From positions 34,463 through 98,462 of the forward strand of contig CANKBG010000005.1 in assembly GCA_947479935.1 (NCBI GenBank): a stretch of 64,000 nt of DNA, given 5' to 3'. This stretch comes from Comamonadaceae bacterium (GTDB lineage: Bacteria > Pseudomonadota > Gammaproteobacteria > Burkholderiales > Burkholderiaceae_C). Positions 54,013 to 63,382 of this stretch are shown piece after piece. The translations under genes and the position numbers were made by a program. Position 1 is the stretch's first letter. Each line of letters starts with the position of its first letter. The notes under the pieces were generated by a model. That model had not been told where the DNA came from. It made no database searches and was given only the letters and a program-made list of their open reading frames with translations.

Positions 54013-56064
54013 TCAAATCACATAATGAAATTGTTGTCGGTCAATCAGTGCAAGGAGTGTGTCTCTTTGAGAGGCGGTTGCTTGAGTCAGCATGGCTGCA
54101 GTTGCTTGCACTAGAATTTGCATTTTGGTCAAGTTTTCGGTTTCACTTGCATAGTCTGTATCTACAACACGACTAAGCGCCTGAGTCAGATTCATCGACA
54201 AATCAACAATGCCAGCTCCGATGAAGCCTAGTGAATTTTCATAAGCGCCTAAACTTGCCCGCGTGTTAGAAATAATTTTGATCGCAGCATCTAGCGTGGC
54301 CATTGCGCTGACAGCACCTGCTGCGCTTGTTAAATCAAGTGATGTTGTCGTAGAAGTCACGACGGTTGAGCTGCTCAAACCTGATGCTGAAGCACCGTTG
54401 CCGGATGTTGCAATGGTGATGCCAGCTGAGCTGCTTGTGCTCAATGTGATGTCAGAACGCACGGTGGTCACGCTGCGATCACCCGAGACCGAACCACTCA
54501 AGGCAATACCTGTTTTGTTGCTTGTGATGGCGGCAGAAGTTAAGGTCGATATCTCAACGTTGCGCCCATCTGCAGCTGTGAGCGTCACGCCCCCAGTGCT
54601 TGTATCGGCCGCAGCGCTAACGCCTGTGGTGCTGGTCTGAGCATTGATGGCAACAGCCATTTGCGCACCCCGAGCCGCCGCAGTAGTGGCACTGCCAATG
54701 GCGCCAATATTGACGTTATTGACTGTGATATCACCCGATGCGATGCCAGCAAATTCGGTAGGTGGGTTGAGCACCTGTAAGGCCGCTGCGGCAGCCCAGT
54801 TTCCTTGGAAAGTCAGGCCGTCGTATATGCGCACAGCGGACATGTAATCTCCGGGTGTTGCCGAAATATAGGAATCACCGTGCCAGCCTGAGGGTGCGCC
54901 GTTCCATCCGTAGTAACCTGAGTAGTAAGCATTGTTAAATGCTGCGTATGCATCCCAAATGGCCAGAAGATCGTCGTAAGCGTTATTGACTTCGTTCAAG
55001 ACAACGGATGTGTTGAGTTGCAAAGATCCAATTCCGTTTGGTCCGTACGGAAGACCGGCACTGCCACCTATGGTCGGTAATGCGACGCGCACACCGTTCA
55101 GCGTTGCATAGCGATAGCTGTTGTTTGTGCTCGCACCGACGACACCATTAACGTCTTCCTTGAAAACTGCAAAAAGTTGGCTGAAAGTGTAAGTTCCGGA
55201 TGAGGTGTACATATCAGCGTTGTTTGCAGTTCCACTGCCGTCTCTGTCCCAGTAGTAGTACCACTTGCCACTGTCCACCTGCACTGGGGCGATCAACTGG
55301 CCATTGCCGCTGCCAAGGTTGATGACAGAGGCAACAACCGTGCTCACCGGCGTTGCCGCCGTCGATACCGTTGCCCTAGCAGTTGCAATCACGCCCGTCG
55401 TGGCAGTTTGCAGATTGATGGCCGCCGCCACATCCTTGGCACTGGCGGAAGCAGCTGCACCGATGGCCGTGCCATTGATCGTCACCGCCCCCGATGCCAA
55501 AGCGGTACTACCGACCGCTGCGCCTGTGCCTTGTGTGGATGACAAATTCAAGCCCAGTCCATAGGTATCAGAATTGACGATAGACACACTCATCTGGTCA
55601 CTGGCCGTATTGCCAGCGCCAATTTGGATGTTTTTAGACTGAAAGCTGCCATCCAACAACTTCATGTTGTTAAATTTAATGGTGCTGACCATTCGGTCAA
55701 TGACCGAGACCATTTGAAAAGACTCATTGTTCAACGTGCTGCGGCTAGAAGTCGACAGCGTATCTGTAGCGGCTTGTATTGCCAGCACTTGGATATACTG
55801 CAAGACATTGGTGATTTGCGCCAAACCACCCTCTGCAGTTTGAAGGGCTGAGGCGGCATCGCTAACGTTTCTTCCAGCAGCATTGAGTAGGTTGACCTCT
55901 GAAGCCAGGCGTGAGGCCATGCTCAAGCCAGCCGCATCATCCTTGGCCGAATTGATTCTGACGCCCGAAGACAAGCGCTCGATAGAAATAGAGAGTTTTT
56001 GCTGATTAGCGGCAAAGGCGTTTTGAGCCCGAAGCACGTTAATGTTGGTGATAGTCGATGACAT
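54013..56064 (-). CDS. Large flagellin with adhesin-like insertion
   Basis: 683 residues; ordinary flagellins are about 280-500. N-terminal D0/D1 (1-170) has INVLRAQNAFAANQQKLSISIERLSSG and GLSMASRLASE; C-terminal D1/D0 (585-683) has SLGAYENSLGF and LTKMQILVQATAAMLTQA. Between them are two Flagellin_IN-like motifs (191-235 and 443-510) enclosing a 257-433 segment (WYYYWDRDGSGT, RYATLNGVRVALPTIGG, DDLLAIWDAYAAFN, SATPGD, ALQVL) that resembles domains of giant surface adhesins. The usual LQRVRELAVQ motif is LQYIQVLAIQAA. No other flagellar genes are nearby, and no close ribosome binding site was found before the ATG. Confidence 0.9.
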   Translation of the reverse strand: MSSTITNINVLRAQNAFAANQQKLSISIERLSSGVRINSAKDDAAGLSMASRLASEVNLLNAAGRNVSDAASALQTAEGGLAQITNVLQYIQVLAIQAATDTLSTSSRSTLNNESFQMVSVIDRMVSTIKFNNMKLLDGSFQSKNIQIGAGNTASDQMSVSIVNSDTYGLGLNLSSTQGTGAAVGSTALASGAVTINGTAIGAAASASAKDVAAAINLQTATTGVIATARATVSTAATPVSTVVASVINLGSGNGQLIAPVQVDSGKWYYYWDRDGSGTANNADMYTSSGTYTFSQLFAVFKEDVNGVVGASTNNSYRYATLNGVRVALPTIGGSAGLPYGPNGIGSLQLNTSVVLNEVNNAYDDLLAIWDAYAAFNNAYYSGYYGWNGAPSGWHGDSYISATPGDYMSAVRIYDGLTFQGNWAAAAALQVLNPPTEFAGIASGDITVNNVNIGAIGSATTAAARGAQMAVAINAQTSTTGVSAAADTSTGGVTLTAADGRNVEISTLTSAAITSNKTGIALSGSVSGDRSVTTVRSDITLSTSSSAGITIATSGNGASASGLSSSTVVTSTTTSLDLTSAAGAVSAMATLDAAIKIISNTRASLGAYENSLGFIGAGIVDLSMNLTQALSRVVDTDYASETENLTKMQILVQATAAMLTQATASQRDTLLALIDRQQFHYVI

Positions 56065-56247
56065 TGGCAGTGATTGACTACATCCTTAAGTATTCGTATA
56101 TGTGCTCAAGTATTTACACCCTTTTTTGTTTGGCGAAAAAAGACCGGTACACGACGTTTACGGATAAAACGCAGAATAATTTAATTTAGGAGATGAATGC
56201 ACTTAAGATGTTTAATATAGTTAAGCATCTCAGTCAGGGGACAAGGT

Positions 56248-58884
56248 ATGTTTCAAAAAAAATGGATGCAATCAATTTTGTTGCTCGCCGCGGTGCTGAT
56301 GACCACTGTGGCCGTAGCACAAGCGCGTTTTGATTTCAAATCCACCCCTGGCTTGCTCAGCAAGGACATCCGGCCTTCACATTACCGTTTGCACTTTGAT
56401 CTGGACCCCGCGTCCGATGGGTTCTCTGGCCGTGCCATCATTTCATTGAAAGTCGATCTTGCATCGCCAGATATCACCCTGCATGCTGATGATTTGGAGG
56501 CAACGCAGGTTATGTTGGCTGCTGATAAGTCTGGGCGTGCGGCCCGCGCATTGCGGGTGGAGAAAAACTCGGCCACACAAACATGGCGATTGATTCCGCA
56601 AGACGGACGATCCATTGCGGCTGGCCGGTATACCTTGACCCTTCAATACACCGGCCTAGTCCACAAAACCGATGCAGGCTTGTACCGTGCGCCTTACAAG
56701 TACCAAGGCCAATCACGCGACATGTTGGCGACTCAGCTCGAAGCAGTATTTGCTCGGAAACTGTTTCCTGCGTTCGATGAACCTGCTTTTCGGAGTGTGT
56801 TTGAGGTCTCCATCAAGGCGCCGTCTGCCTATGATGTATTTGCCAACATGCCCGTGCGCTCCATTCAAGACCAAGGCGCCCAACGACTGCATACATTCTG
56901 GTCAACTCCTTCAATGCCCAGCTATCTGTTGGCTTTGACCGTTGGGCAATTTGACACGTTGCAAGGTCAGTCCGGACGGGTACCGCTTCGCATCCTGACA
57001 GCACCAGGCAAACAAGCACAAGCTGCCTATGCGATGGAGGTCACTCAAAAAGTTTTACCTTTTTATAAGTCGTATTTCGGCATTGCTTACGCTTTACCCA
57101 AGCTGGACCAGTTGGCTGTGCCCAGCACCCGTGGCGGCGCCATGGAGGATTGGGGTTTGATTTCCTACGCAGAAACCTCGTTGCTATTTGACCCAAACAA
57201 CAGCGCCGTCCAGCGGCGCCGTCAGGTGTTTTCGACAGTGGCGCACGAAGTGGCACACCAGTGGTTTGGCAACCTTGTCACGGCCGCTTCGTGGGAAGAA
57301 ATTTGGCTCAATGAAGCCTTTGCCACATGGATGGCCGAAAAAGCCACAGACCATTTCAATCCTGAATGGCAAGTCCCCTTGCGAAGACGGCAACCCATTG
57401 ACTGGGCCATGAACAAGGATGCCAGCTCGGCCACACGCTCTATCCGTTCTGGTGCGATAGAGGAAGACCGAGTGTTCGATGTGTTTGATGAAATCACCTA
57501 CACCAAAGGCGGAGCCGTCTTAAGCATGATCGAAGGCTGGTTAGGACCAGAAGTGTTTCAAAAAGGTCTGGCCGCTTACATGCGGCATCGGCGTTTTTCA
57601 AATGCCACTGCTGGCGACTTGTGGTTCCATATGGGGCAAGCTGCGGGGCGAGATGTCACCAGCGTCGCACGCAGTTGGACTGACCAAAAAGGCTTTCCCG
57701 TACTGCAAGTCGATGCCCGATGTGAGGCGGGCCGCACACGACTTCAAGTAAAGCAGCAACGCTTTGCAAGTGATGCGCAGGCAGTCGACAACAGCGTGTG
57801 GCAAGTACCTTTGATCGTCTCACATGGTGGCAAGACCCACCGCTTGGTATTGACGCAGCCCCGTCAAGAATTTGTATGGTCGGGATGTTCGCAATCACAA
57901 CCGCTGGTCAACGCCGGCGGGCAAGGGTTTTACCGTGTGCAATATGCCCCTGAGATGTATGCCTCTATCGTCCAAGGGTTTACGTCGCTTTCACCGACCG
58001 CGCGCATCACCGTTTTAAGCGACAGTTTTGCTTTGGTGCAAACGGGACAGTTGCCACTGTCATCTTATTGGAATTTGCTGGCGCAATTGTCTGCAGTTCA
58101 AGGAGCAGGACGAGCGACTTTATTAGACCTGGCCCGTAACAGTTTGAATTTTCTTGATGCCGTATACGCTCAAACACCTGCGCAGGCGGCCTTGCGTTTG
58201 CGGGCCCGTCAACTGTTGACCCCTGAATTGAAGGCTTTGGGTTGGTCAGTGAAAGCGGGTGAAAGCAGCGAAACTCAATTGCTGCGCAGTGGCTTGATCG
58301 GCAGTTTGGGGCACTGGGGAGATGAAGCCGTTTTGATGCAAGCCGAAAGTCTGTTCAATCAACACGTAGATGGCAAGCAGCCTTTGCAACCTGAAATTCG
58401 GGATGCAGTGATGCATTCGGCTGGTGTAGGTGCTGATGCCGCACGCCATGCGAGGCTGATTCAGTTGCTGGTATCAGCCAACAGCGAAGAAGATCGCTGG
58501 CGCTACGCTGAAGCTGTTGCTGCCGTGAAAGACCCTGTCCTGGCCAGACAAGCTCTGGAATTGTCATTGCGCGGCGTGTTACCCAACAACGTTGCATCAC
58601 GCATACCGCACATGGTGTCTGAAAAAGGCACCCATAGCGCGATGGCTTACCAGTTTGTGATGGATAATTTTGCAGCTTTCGCTGAGCTGTCAGGTGAAAT
58701 GTTTGGCGCTTCTTCTTGGCTGGTGCCTGGTGCTGCATCGGGCTTCAATACAGAAGAACAGGCCAGTCAGTTGCTGGCTGATCAAAAGCAAAAGGCAGGT
58801 GATAAAGGTGCCAAGACTGCGGCACAGGTAGCTGCCCAGATTTCGCTCAGAGCCGTTCTTCGAAAGCGAGAGCCATCTCCCTAG
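56248..58884 (+). CDS. Secreted M1 family aminopeptidase
   Basis: 878 residues. A signal peptide (QSILLLAAVLMTTVAVAQA) directs it to the periplasm or beyond. Four M1 domains are present: the N-terminal saddle (to about 240), catalytic domain with the exopeptidase motif GGAMEDWG (a GAMEN variant with Asp) and zinc motif HEVAHQWFGNLVT...WLNEAFATW (HExxH-x18-E, around 333-356), a beta domain and a C-terminal helical ERAP1-like domain. A GGGGACAAGG sequence precedes the ATG. It removes N-terminal residues from peptides, fitting uptake of extracellular protein. Confidence 0.93.
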   Translation: MFQKKWMQSILLLAAVLMTTVAVAQARFDFKSTPGLLSKDIRPSHYRLHFDLDPASDGFSGRAIISLKVDLASPDITLHADDLEATQVMLAADKSGRAARALRVEKNSATQTWRLIPQDGRSIAAGRYTLTLQYTGLVHKTDAGLYRAPYKYQGQSRDMLATQLEAVFARKLFPAFDEPAFRSVFEVSIKAPSAYDVFANMPVRSIQDQGAQRLHTFWSTPSMPSYLLALTVGQFDTLQGQSGRVPLRILTAPGKQAQAAYAMEVTQKVLPFYKSYFGIAYALPKLDQLAVPSTRGGAMEDWGLISYAETSLLFDPNNSAVQRRRQVFSTVAHEVAHQWFGNLVTAASWEEIWLNEAFATWMAEKATDHFNPEWQVPLRRRQPIDWAMNKDASSATRSIRSGAIEEDRVFDVFDEITYTKGGAVLSMIEGWLGPEVFQKGLAAYMRHRRFSNATAGDLWFHMGQAAGRDVTSVARSWTDQKGFPVLQVDARCEAGRTRLQVKQQRFASDAQAVDNSVWQVPLIVSHGGKTHRLVLTQPRQEFVWSGCSQSQPLVNAGGQGFYRVQYAPEMYASIVQGFTSLSPTARITVLSDSFALVQTGQLPLSSYWNLLAQLSAVQGAGRATLLDLARNSLNFLDAVYAQTPAQAALRLRARQLLTPELKALGWSVKAGESSETQLLRSGLIGSLGHWGDEAVLMQAESLFNQHVDGKQPLQPEIRDAVMHSAGVGADAARHARLIQLLVSANSEEDRWRYAEAVAAVKDPVLARQALELSLRGVLPNNVASRIPHMVSEKGTHSAMAYQFVMDNFAAFAELSGEMFGASSWLVPGAASGFNTEEQASQLLADQKQKAGDKGAKTAAQVAAQISLRAVLRKREPSP

Positions 58885-58990
58885 GGAAAATGAAAGTCAT
58901 GCATTCAACTTGCATAGAGAAAACCCCCGGATAGAAATGAAGCCTTTTATGTCAGCATTGTTTAGTTAATCAACACACTTTCTTAACGCT

Positions 58991-60280
58991 ATGAAATTTA
59001 AACTACTCCTGACTGCCGCTGCGGTCATTGTCTCCACAACGAGCATGGCAAATGAATTTGTAAATAAGCCAAGTTCATTGGACATACCAATCGCAACACT
59101 AAATCAGGCTGGTTTTTCCGCTGATGGACTTAAGCGCATTGATACTTTTTTTGCCTCAGAGATTGAGAAAAAACGAGTTCCAGGCGGTGTCGTTGGAATT
59201 GTGAGGGATGGCAAATTGGTTTATCTCAAGGCCCATGGTACAAGCAACCCAGCTACTCAAGCGCCAATGCAAGTTGACAGCATTTTTGCTTTAGCTTCTA
59301 TGACTAAACCAATGGTTTCAGTTGCTGCACTTTCATTAACTCAGCAAGCAAAATTACCTTTGTTTAGCAAAGTATCAGACTACTACCCTGCTGTTGGCGC
59401 TATGAAAGTAGCCATCAAGAAACCTGATGGCTCCATGGATTATGAAAATGTCAAAAATCCAATGACTGTTCAAGATCTGATGCGACACACATCTGGCTTA
59501 ACTTATGGAGGCAGACCAGATACATCAGGTGCAGCTGCTAGTCTTTATCCTTCAACTGAAGACATCATAAAAATGAAAAACGCCAATGAATTTATGGAAA
59601 GGATTACCAAGCTGCCATTGGTGTATCAGCCAGGCACTATTTTTGAATACAGTTCGTCTTTTGAACTTTTAGGAGCTGTCATTGAAAAAATCACTGCAAA
59701 AAGTTTAGATTCTTATCTGCGCGAAACTATTTGGAATCCATTGCGCATGAACGATACTGGTTTTAATGTTCCTGATAACAAGAAATCAAGACAAGCTTAT
59801 GCATTCAAACTCAATCCTTTGAACAACAGACCCCAGACCATTTCATATTTAGAAAAAGGTATGGATTTTGAAAATGGTGGTGGTGGCTCTCTCGGCACAG
59901 TTCCTGACTATCTTAAATTTGGTCAAATGCTTTTGAATGGTGGTGAATTTAATGGGCAACGAATCTTGAGCCCTGCTATGGTCAAGCTTATGACCAGTGA
60001 CCAGATGAACAAAAAAATCATCAACAACGTAGCAAATGTTGAACCACATCGCGAAGGTTATGGTTTTGGACTAGGCGTTGCTGTCAGAACTGAACCTGGA
60101 CTTGCAGCTGTTCCTGGCAACGTTGGCGAATACAGTTGGAATGGATCAGCAGGAGCGGGCTACTTTGCCGACCCACAAGCAAAATTGGTTGTTGTGTTTG
60201 GTACTGCGGCTCCAGGCGATTTAAGAAAATACTACAGAGAACAAATTCAAAACTTGGTTTATGGCGCAATGACTCGATAA
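58991..60280 (+). CDS. Class C beta-lactamase-family serine hydrolase
   Basis: 429 residues with a signal peptide (MKFKLLLTAAAVIVSTTSMA). The catalytic SxxK is in ALASMTKPMVSVA (about residue 100), and the tyrosine motif YSSS in FEYSSSFELLGAVIEKI (the usual YxN has Ser). No clear KTG box is present; a GSAGAGYFAD segment near the end fills that position as in esterase-like members. It probably acts as an esterase or peptidase in the periplasm, not as a resistance beta-lactamase. 26 nt before the AmpG-like gene. Confidence 0.85.
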   Translation: MKFKLLLTAAAVIVSTTSMANEFVNKPSSLDIPIATLNQAGFSADGLKRIDTFFASEIEKKRVPGGVVGIVRDGKLVYLKAHGTSNPATQAPMQVDSIFALASMTKPMVSVAALSLTQQAKLPLFSKVSDYYPAVGAMKVAIKKPDGSMDYENVKNPMTVQDLMRHTSGLTYGGRPDTSGAAASLYPSTEDIIKMKNANEFMERITKLPLVYQPGTIFEYSSSFELLGAVIEKITAKSLDSYLRETIWNPLRMNDTGFNVPDNKKSRQAYAFKLNPLNNRPQTISYLEKGMDFENGGGGSLGTVPDYLKFGQMLLNGGEFNGQRILSPAMVKLMTSDQMNKKIINNVANVEPHREGYGFGLGVAVRTEPGLAAVPGNVGEYSWNGSAGAGYFADPQAKLVVVFGTAAPGDLRKYYREQIQNLVYGAMTR

Positions 60281-60306
60281 GCCGATGAGCTTATTGGGCG
60301 TTGATC

Positions 60307-61587
60307 ATGAATAAAATTTCTACTCTCGCGCCACGCCAATATACCCACCCTTTCATTTTTTTGTTACTCATCATTCCTTTTGGTGTAGCAAGTGGTTTTG
60401 TGGGAGTCACCATTGTCTATCTGCTGGGTCGGGCAGGGGTTAATCCGGTGACTATTGCCATGTTGACGGGCCTGAGTTTATTACCGCACACGATCAAATT
60501 TTTGTATGCCCCCCTTGTCGACTTGACATTGAGCCGAAAAAAATGGTTTGTCTTGGCCAGCATCACTAGCGCCGCGGGCATTGCACTGCTGGGCTTGGTG
60601 CCGGCCACTGAATTGGGCCTGCCTTGGTTGCGGGTATTGGTAGTTGTTGGCAATTTTGCGACGGCTTTTCTGAGCATGGCAGTTGAAAGCCTGATGGCTT
60701 ACAACACTGCACCGAACCAGTTAGGTCGCACCGCCGGATGGTTTCAGGCCGGCAATTTAGGTGGTAACGGTCTGGGTGGCGGATTGGCCTTGGTCATTGC
60801 AGAAAATACAACTTACCAGTGGCTACCTGGCCTGGTACTGGCCGTTATATGCCTCCTCACTGGCATTGCGATTCGCTATACGACTGAGCCCGACGGCCAC
60901 TTACCCGAGCTTAGTCACGATAGGCAAGAAGCTGCATCGCAAACTATTTTCTTGACGGTATGGCGTGCGGCGGCGCGTGTATTGCTTGATTTGTGGCAAG
61001 TTGCCAGTTCGCGCAGAGGCTATCTGGGGCTGTTGATCTGCTTTTTGCCAATAGGGTCTGGCGCGGCGGGCGTCTTGTTCCCCCTTATTGCCGCCGAGTG
61101 GGGTGCCGATGCCAACGATGTGGCGGCCACGAGTGGCGCTCTCAGTGGTTTGCTGTCTGCGTTGGGCTGCTTGGTGGGCGGCTATTTTTGCGACCGAATG
61201 GACCGCAAGCTTGCTTATTCATTGTTTGGACTCGCCATGTCCGCATGCGCAGTGTGGATGGCTTGGGCACCGCATAATTTAATGACATACTATATTTTTG
61301 TTTTGTGCTATGGATTCATTACCGGCCTGGGCTATGCTGCATTTACGGCAGTCACGCTTGAAGCCATCGGCACTGGTGCTGTCGCCACCAAGTACAGTAT
61401 TTTTGCCTCACTCTCTAATACACCCATTGCCTATATGGGTCTGATAAATAGCCATTTTTACGAAAAATCCGGAAGCAATGCAGGCTTGTACGCTGATGCC
61501 GCAATGGGCGTTGCTGGTGTCTTGGTTTTTTTGCTCATCACGATGGCCTCCAGAGGATTGCACAACCGATATATGGGCCGCCTTTGA
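60307..61587 (+). CDS. AmpG-like MFS transporter (PAT-family style)
   Basis: 426 residues with twelve hydrophobic helices. PFGVASGFVGVTIVYLLGRAGV, then LLPHTIKFLYAPLVDLTLSRKKW, is the AmpG/acetyl-CoA-transporter (PAT) pattern, and GGYFCDRMDRK marks the second-half loop. AmpG imports muropeptides for cell-wall recycling; proteins of this branch are diverged, so the substrate is open. It follows the serine hydrolase in the same direction, suggesting import of that enzyme's product (inference). A 16-bp perfect palindrome spans its stop codon. Start at ATG 60307 rather than the TTG two codons earlier. Confidence 0.85.
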   Translation: MNKISTLAPRQYTHPFIFLLLIIPFGVASGFVGVTIVYLLGRAGVNPVTIAMLTGLSLLPHTIKFLYAPLVDLTLSRKKWFVLASITSAAGIALLGLVPATELGLPWLRVLVVVGNFATAFLSMAVESLMAYNTAPNQLGRTAGWFQAGNLGGNGLGGGLALVIAENTTYQWLPGLVLAVICLLTGIAIRYTTEPDGHLPELSHDRQEAASQTIFLTVWRAAARVLLDLWQVASSRRGYLGLLICFLPIGSGAAGVLFPLIAAEWGADANDVAATSGALSGLLSALGCLVGGYFCDRMDRKLAYSLFGLAMSACAVWMAWAPHNLMTYYIFVLCYGFITGLGYAAFTAVTLEAIGTGAVATKYSIFASLSNTPIAYMGLINSHFYEKSGSNAGLYADAAMGVAGVLVFLLITMASRGLHNRYMGRL

Positions 61588-61597
61588 GCGCTCAAAG
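61582..61597. repeat. 16-bp perfect palindrome CTTTGAGCGCTCAAAG
   Basis: It covers the stop codon of the AmpG-like gene. No T-tract follows, so it is not a typical terminator. Confidence 0.5.
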
Positions 61598-61706
61598 TTA
61601 AATCATCTCATCGTTCAAAACGTGACTGTTAACGACAGCGTGGAGAGATTTCAACAATTAGTAAATAAAAGGCCATGTCATTTAAGTCAATAAGTAGGCC
61701 GTAAAT

Positions 61707-62228
61707 TTAATCTTCTGATGGCATACCCCAAGCCAAAACCATTGATGGCATATAAGCCATCCAAAAGAAGAAAGAAAGAATTACGTTTGTGGGCTTAATT
61801 TCGTCCAGTGGTATTGATATTTGAAAATGCTCTCTGGAAATTAAGTAATAAACCACAACATAAATTAGCGCAACATAAAACATCCCTCTATAGGCAAATA
61901 AATAAGCATTGTTGCGAAGGGCAATTTGCCTTTCATCTAACAGCTCATTAGGCGCATCAGCAATATGACGTACCGACCTTCGCAAAGGAAAATATATAAC
62001 TATTGCAACAGCTAATAGAGAAATCTCTACATAAGACTTCAGCTTTGGCTGCTCAATGAGGATGATCAATGCAAAGCAGATGATTAAAACTGAAATCATA
62101 GCAACAAGTATTTTTCTATTCCTTTGATTTCTAAATATTGAGGGCTTGGTATCGTTCAAGCTGCTTATCACTTCAGTCTTTGTAACACCCTCTACCCAAT
62201 AAAACTTTTTGTCGTTCTTGTCATTCAT
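61707..62228 (-). CDS. DUF2178-like four-helix membrane protein
   Basis: 173 residues from the ATG at 62228 (the ORF-track start runs into the regulator gene). Four hydrophobic helices (ILVAMISVLIICFALIILI; ISLLAVAIVIYFPL; YLFAYRGMFYVALIYVVVYYLI; VILSFFFWMAYMPSMVLAW) and the loop motif LLDERQIALRNNAY resemble DUF2178 proteins, which are commonly paired with small XRE regulators. It overlaps the regulator gene by 8 nt. AT-rich, unlike the core genes. Function unknown. Confidence 0.75.
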   Translation of the reverse strand: MNDKNDKKFYWVEGVTKTEVISSLNDTKPSIFRNQRNRKILVAMISVLIICFALIILIEQPKLKSYVEISLLAVAIVIYFPLRRSVRHIADAPNELLDERQIALRNNAYLFAYRGMFYVALIYVVVYYLISREHFQISIPLDEIKPTNVILSFFFWMAYMPSMVLAWGMPSED

Positions 62229-62463
62229 TTCTTTTACCTTTCGGAAATGGTTTGATAGAAAACAAACTTTGGACATCAATGTCCAGTGCATTTGAAATAC
62301 GAAGTGCCAAGACCAAGCTAGGACTGTATTCACCGCGCTCTAAGTAGCCAATGGTTTGATAATGGACATTGACTTTTTCAGCCAATTGCTGACGGCTCAT
62401 ACCAATCATCTCTCGATGCTGGGTAATGCGGTTATAAACTGGCTCTTCTTCATTTCTGCTCAT
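62221..62463 (-). CDS. Small XRE/Cro-like HTH regulator
   Basis: 80 residues from the ATG at 62463. One helix-turn-helix (SRQQLAEKVNVHYQTIGYLERGEYSPSLVLALRISNALD) occupies most of the protein, as in the SinR/YozG-like minimal regulators. It probably represses its own operon, which includes the DUF2178-like membrane gene overlapping its end by 8 nt. Confidence 0.9.
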   Translation of the reverse strand: MSRNEEEPVYNRITQHREMIGMSRQQLAEKVNVHYQTIGYLERGEYSPSLVLALRISNALDIDVQSLFSIKPFPKGKRNE

Positions 62464-62517
62464 GCACATAGCATAAATGCTACATAGCATTCATGCAACA
62501 TTGCAATTGAAATAACC

Positions 62518-63087
62518 CTAAAAGTAAATCCTAAATCGCTTTCCCTTGCCACCGCCATTTGAAGGCAACTTCTCAAATTCTCCAATCAATTGCCCACCGC
62601 AATTTAAGATAACTTTTTGTGAACCTTCGTTTTCAACATCGGTTGTTAGTTCCACATAAGGAAGCCCACAATACTTGATTTCATTCAACATCAACTGAAG
62701 TGCTTTTTTAGCGTAGCCTTTGTTTCTTTTCCAAGGCACGACGCCATATCCAATGTGTCCAAGACAATAGGGAGGCAATTCAACCGTGTTGTGCTGCCAT
62801 CTGAATTGGATTCGTCCACAAAACTCTCCGTCCCAAAGCCACCAAGTAATGCTTGGAAGTCTTTCTACAAAAGTTCCATCATCCATTTTGAGAGGTTCGC
62901 CGCCGCCAGTAATGTTAAAAGTTTGTTTGAAGAATTTTGTAACATCATTTGAAATTTCTTCAATTTCGTTGATAAGCGGCGAACTAGATTCAACAAATCT
63001 AATTGGATCTACACCACGCCTTAAATATCCCAGATAACTGTCTAGATATTCAACACTGGGTTTTACTAATTTCATTTCATCACGCAT
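62518..63087 (-). CDS. GNAT family N-acetyltransferase
   Basis: 189 residues from the ATG at 63087, preceded by AAAGGA eight bases upstream; the ORF-track start at 63138 would include a terminator hairpin. The acetyl-CoA motif is HIGYGVVPWKRNKGYAKKALQLMLNEI, followed by VELTTDVENEGSQKVILNCGGQLIGEF, as in RimJ-like and YjcK-like acetyltransferases. Acceptor unknown. AT-rich, 54 nt upstream of the XRE gene, in an apparently accessory segment. Confidence 0.87.
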   Translation of the reverse strand: MRDEMKLVKPSVEYLDSYLGYLRRGVDPIRFVESSSPLINEIEEISNDVTKFFKQTFNITGGGEPLKMDDGTFVERLPSITWWLWDGEFCGRIQFRWQHNTVELPPYCLGHIGYGVVPWKRNKGYAKKALQLMLNEIKYCGLPYVELTTDVENEGSQKVILNCGGQLIGEFEKLPSNGGGKGKRFRIYF

Positions 63088-63116
63088 TTCAATCATCCTT
63101 TGGGTAAGTTTGGGAC

Positions 63117-63147
63117 AATAAAAAAGCCCACTTGACAAGCGGGCTTT
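63117..63147 (-). terminator. Rho-independent terminator (minus strand)
   Basis: Read on the minus strand: AAAGCCCGCTTG-TCAAGTGGGCTTT followed by TTTATT, a stem of eleven positions with one mismatch. It would stop a transcript arriving from the right, although no protein gene lies there on this strand. Confidence 0.75.
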
Positions 63148-63382
63148 GTGGGGCGGCAGTTGGTATTGCCGTTAGTTCACAAAGACCGCTATCTTCTATA
63201 ATTCAACGCTCAAATGCAATACCCACCACCACCAACCGTCGTGTAAAAAGACACTTTAAGACCACGTAAGCCAGCAGCAAGAAGCCAGCACTGAAAAAAA
63301 AACTAAAACTCAATTCATTCGCACAGAGCTACAATTTTAAGCAAATCCAAAACGGCAAATCCATTTACTTGAAGCAATCGTC
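63148..63382. other. 235-bp non-coding region; possible small RNA upstream of a terminator
   Basis: No protein gene found. The minus-strand terminator at 63117-63147 has no gene feeding it, so a small RNA transcribed leftward from this region is possible. The plus strand should hold the promoter of the amidohydrolase fragment. Confidence 0.3.

Noticed and set aside
54263-54640. 125-aa plus-strand ORF rich in Ala/Val
   Set aside because: Antisense of the low-complexity Ser/Thr/Ala region of flagellin; such reverse frames open by composition alone.
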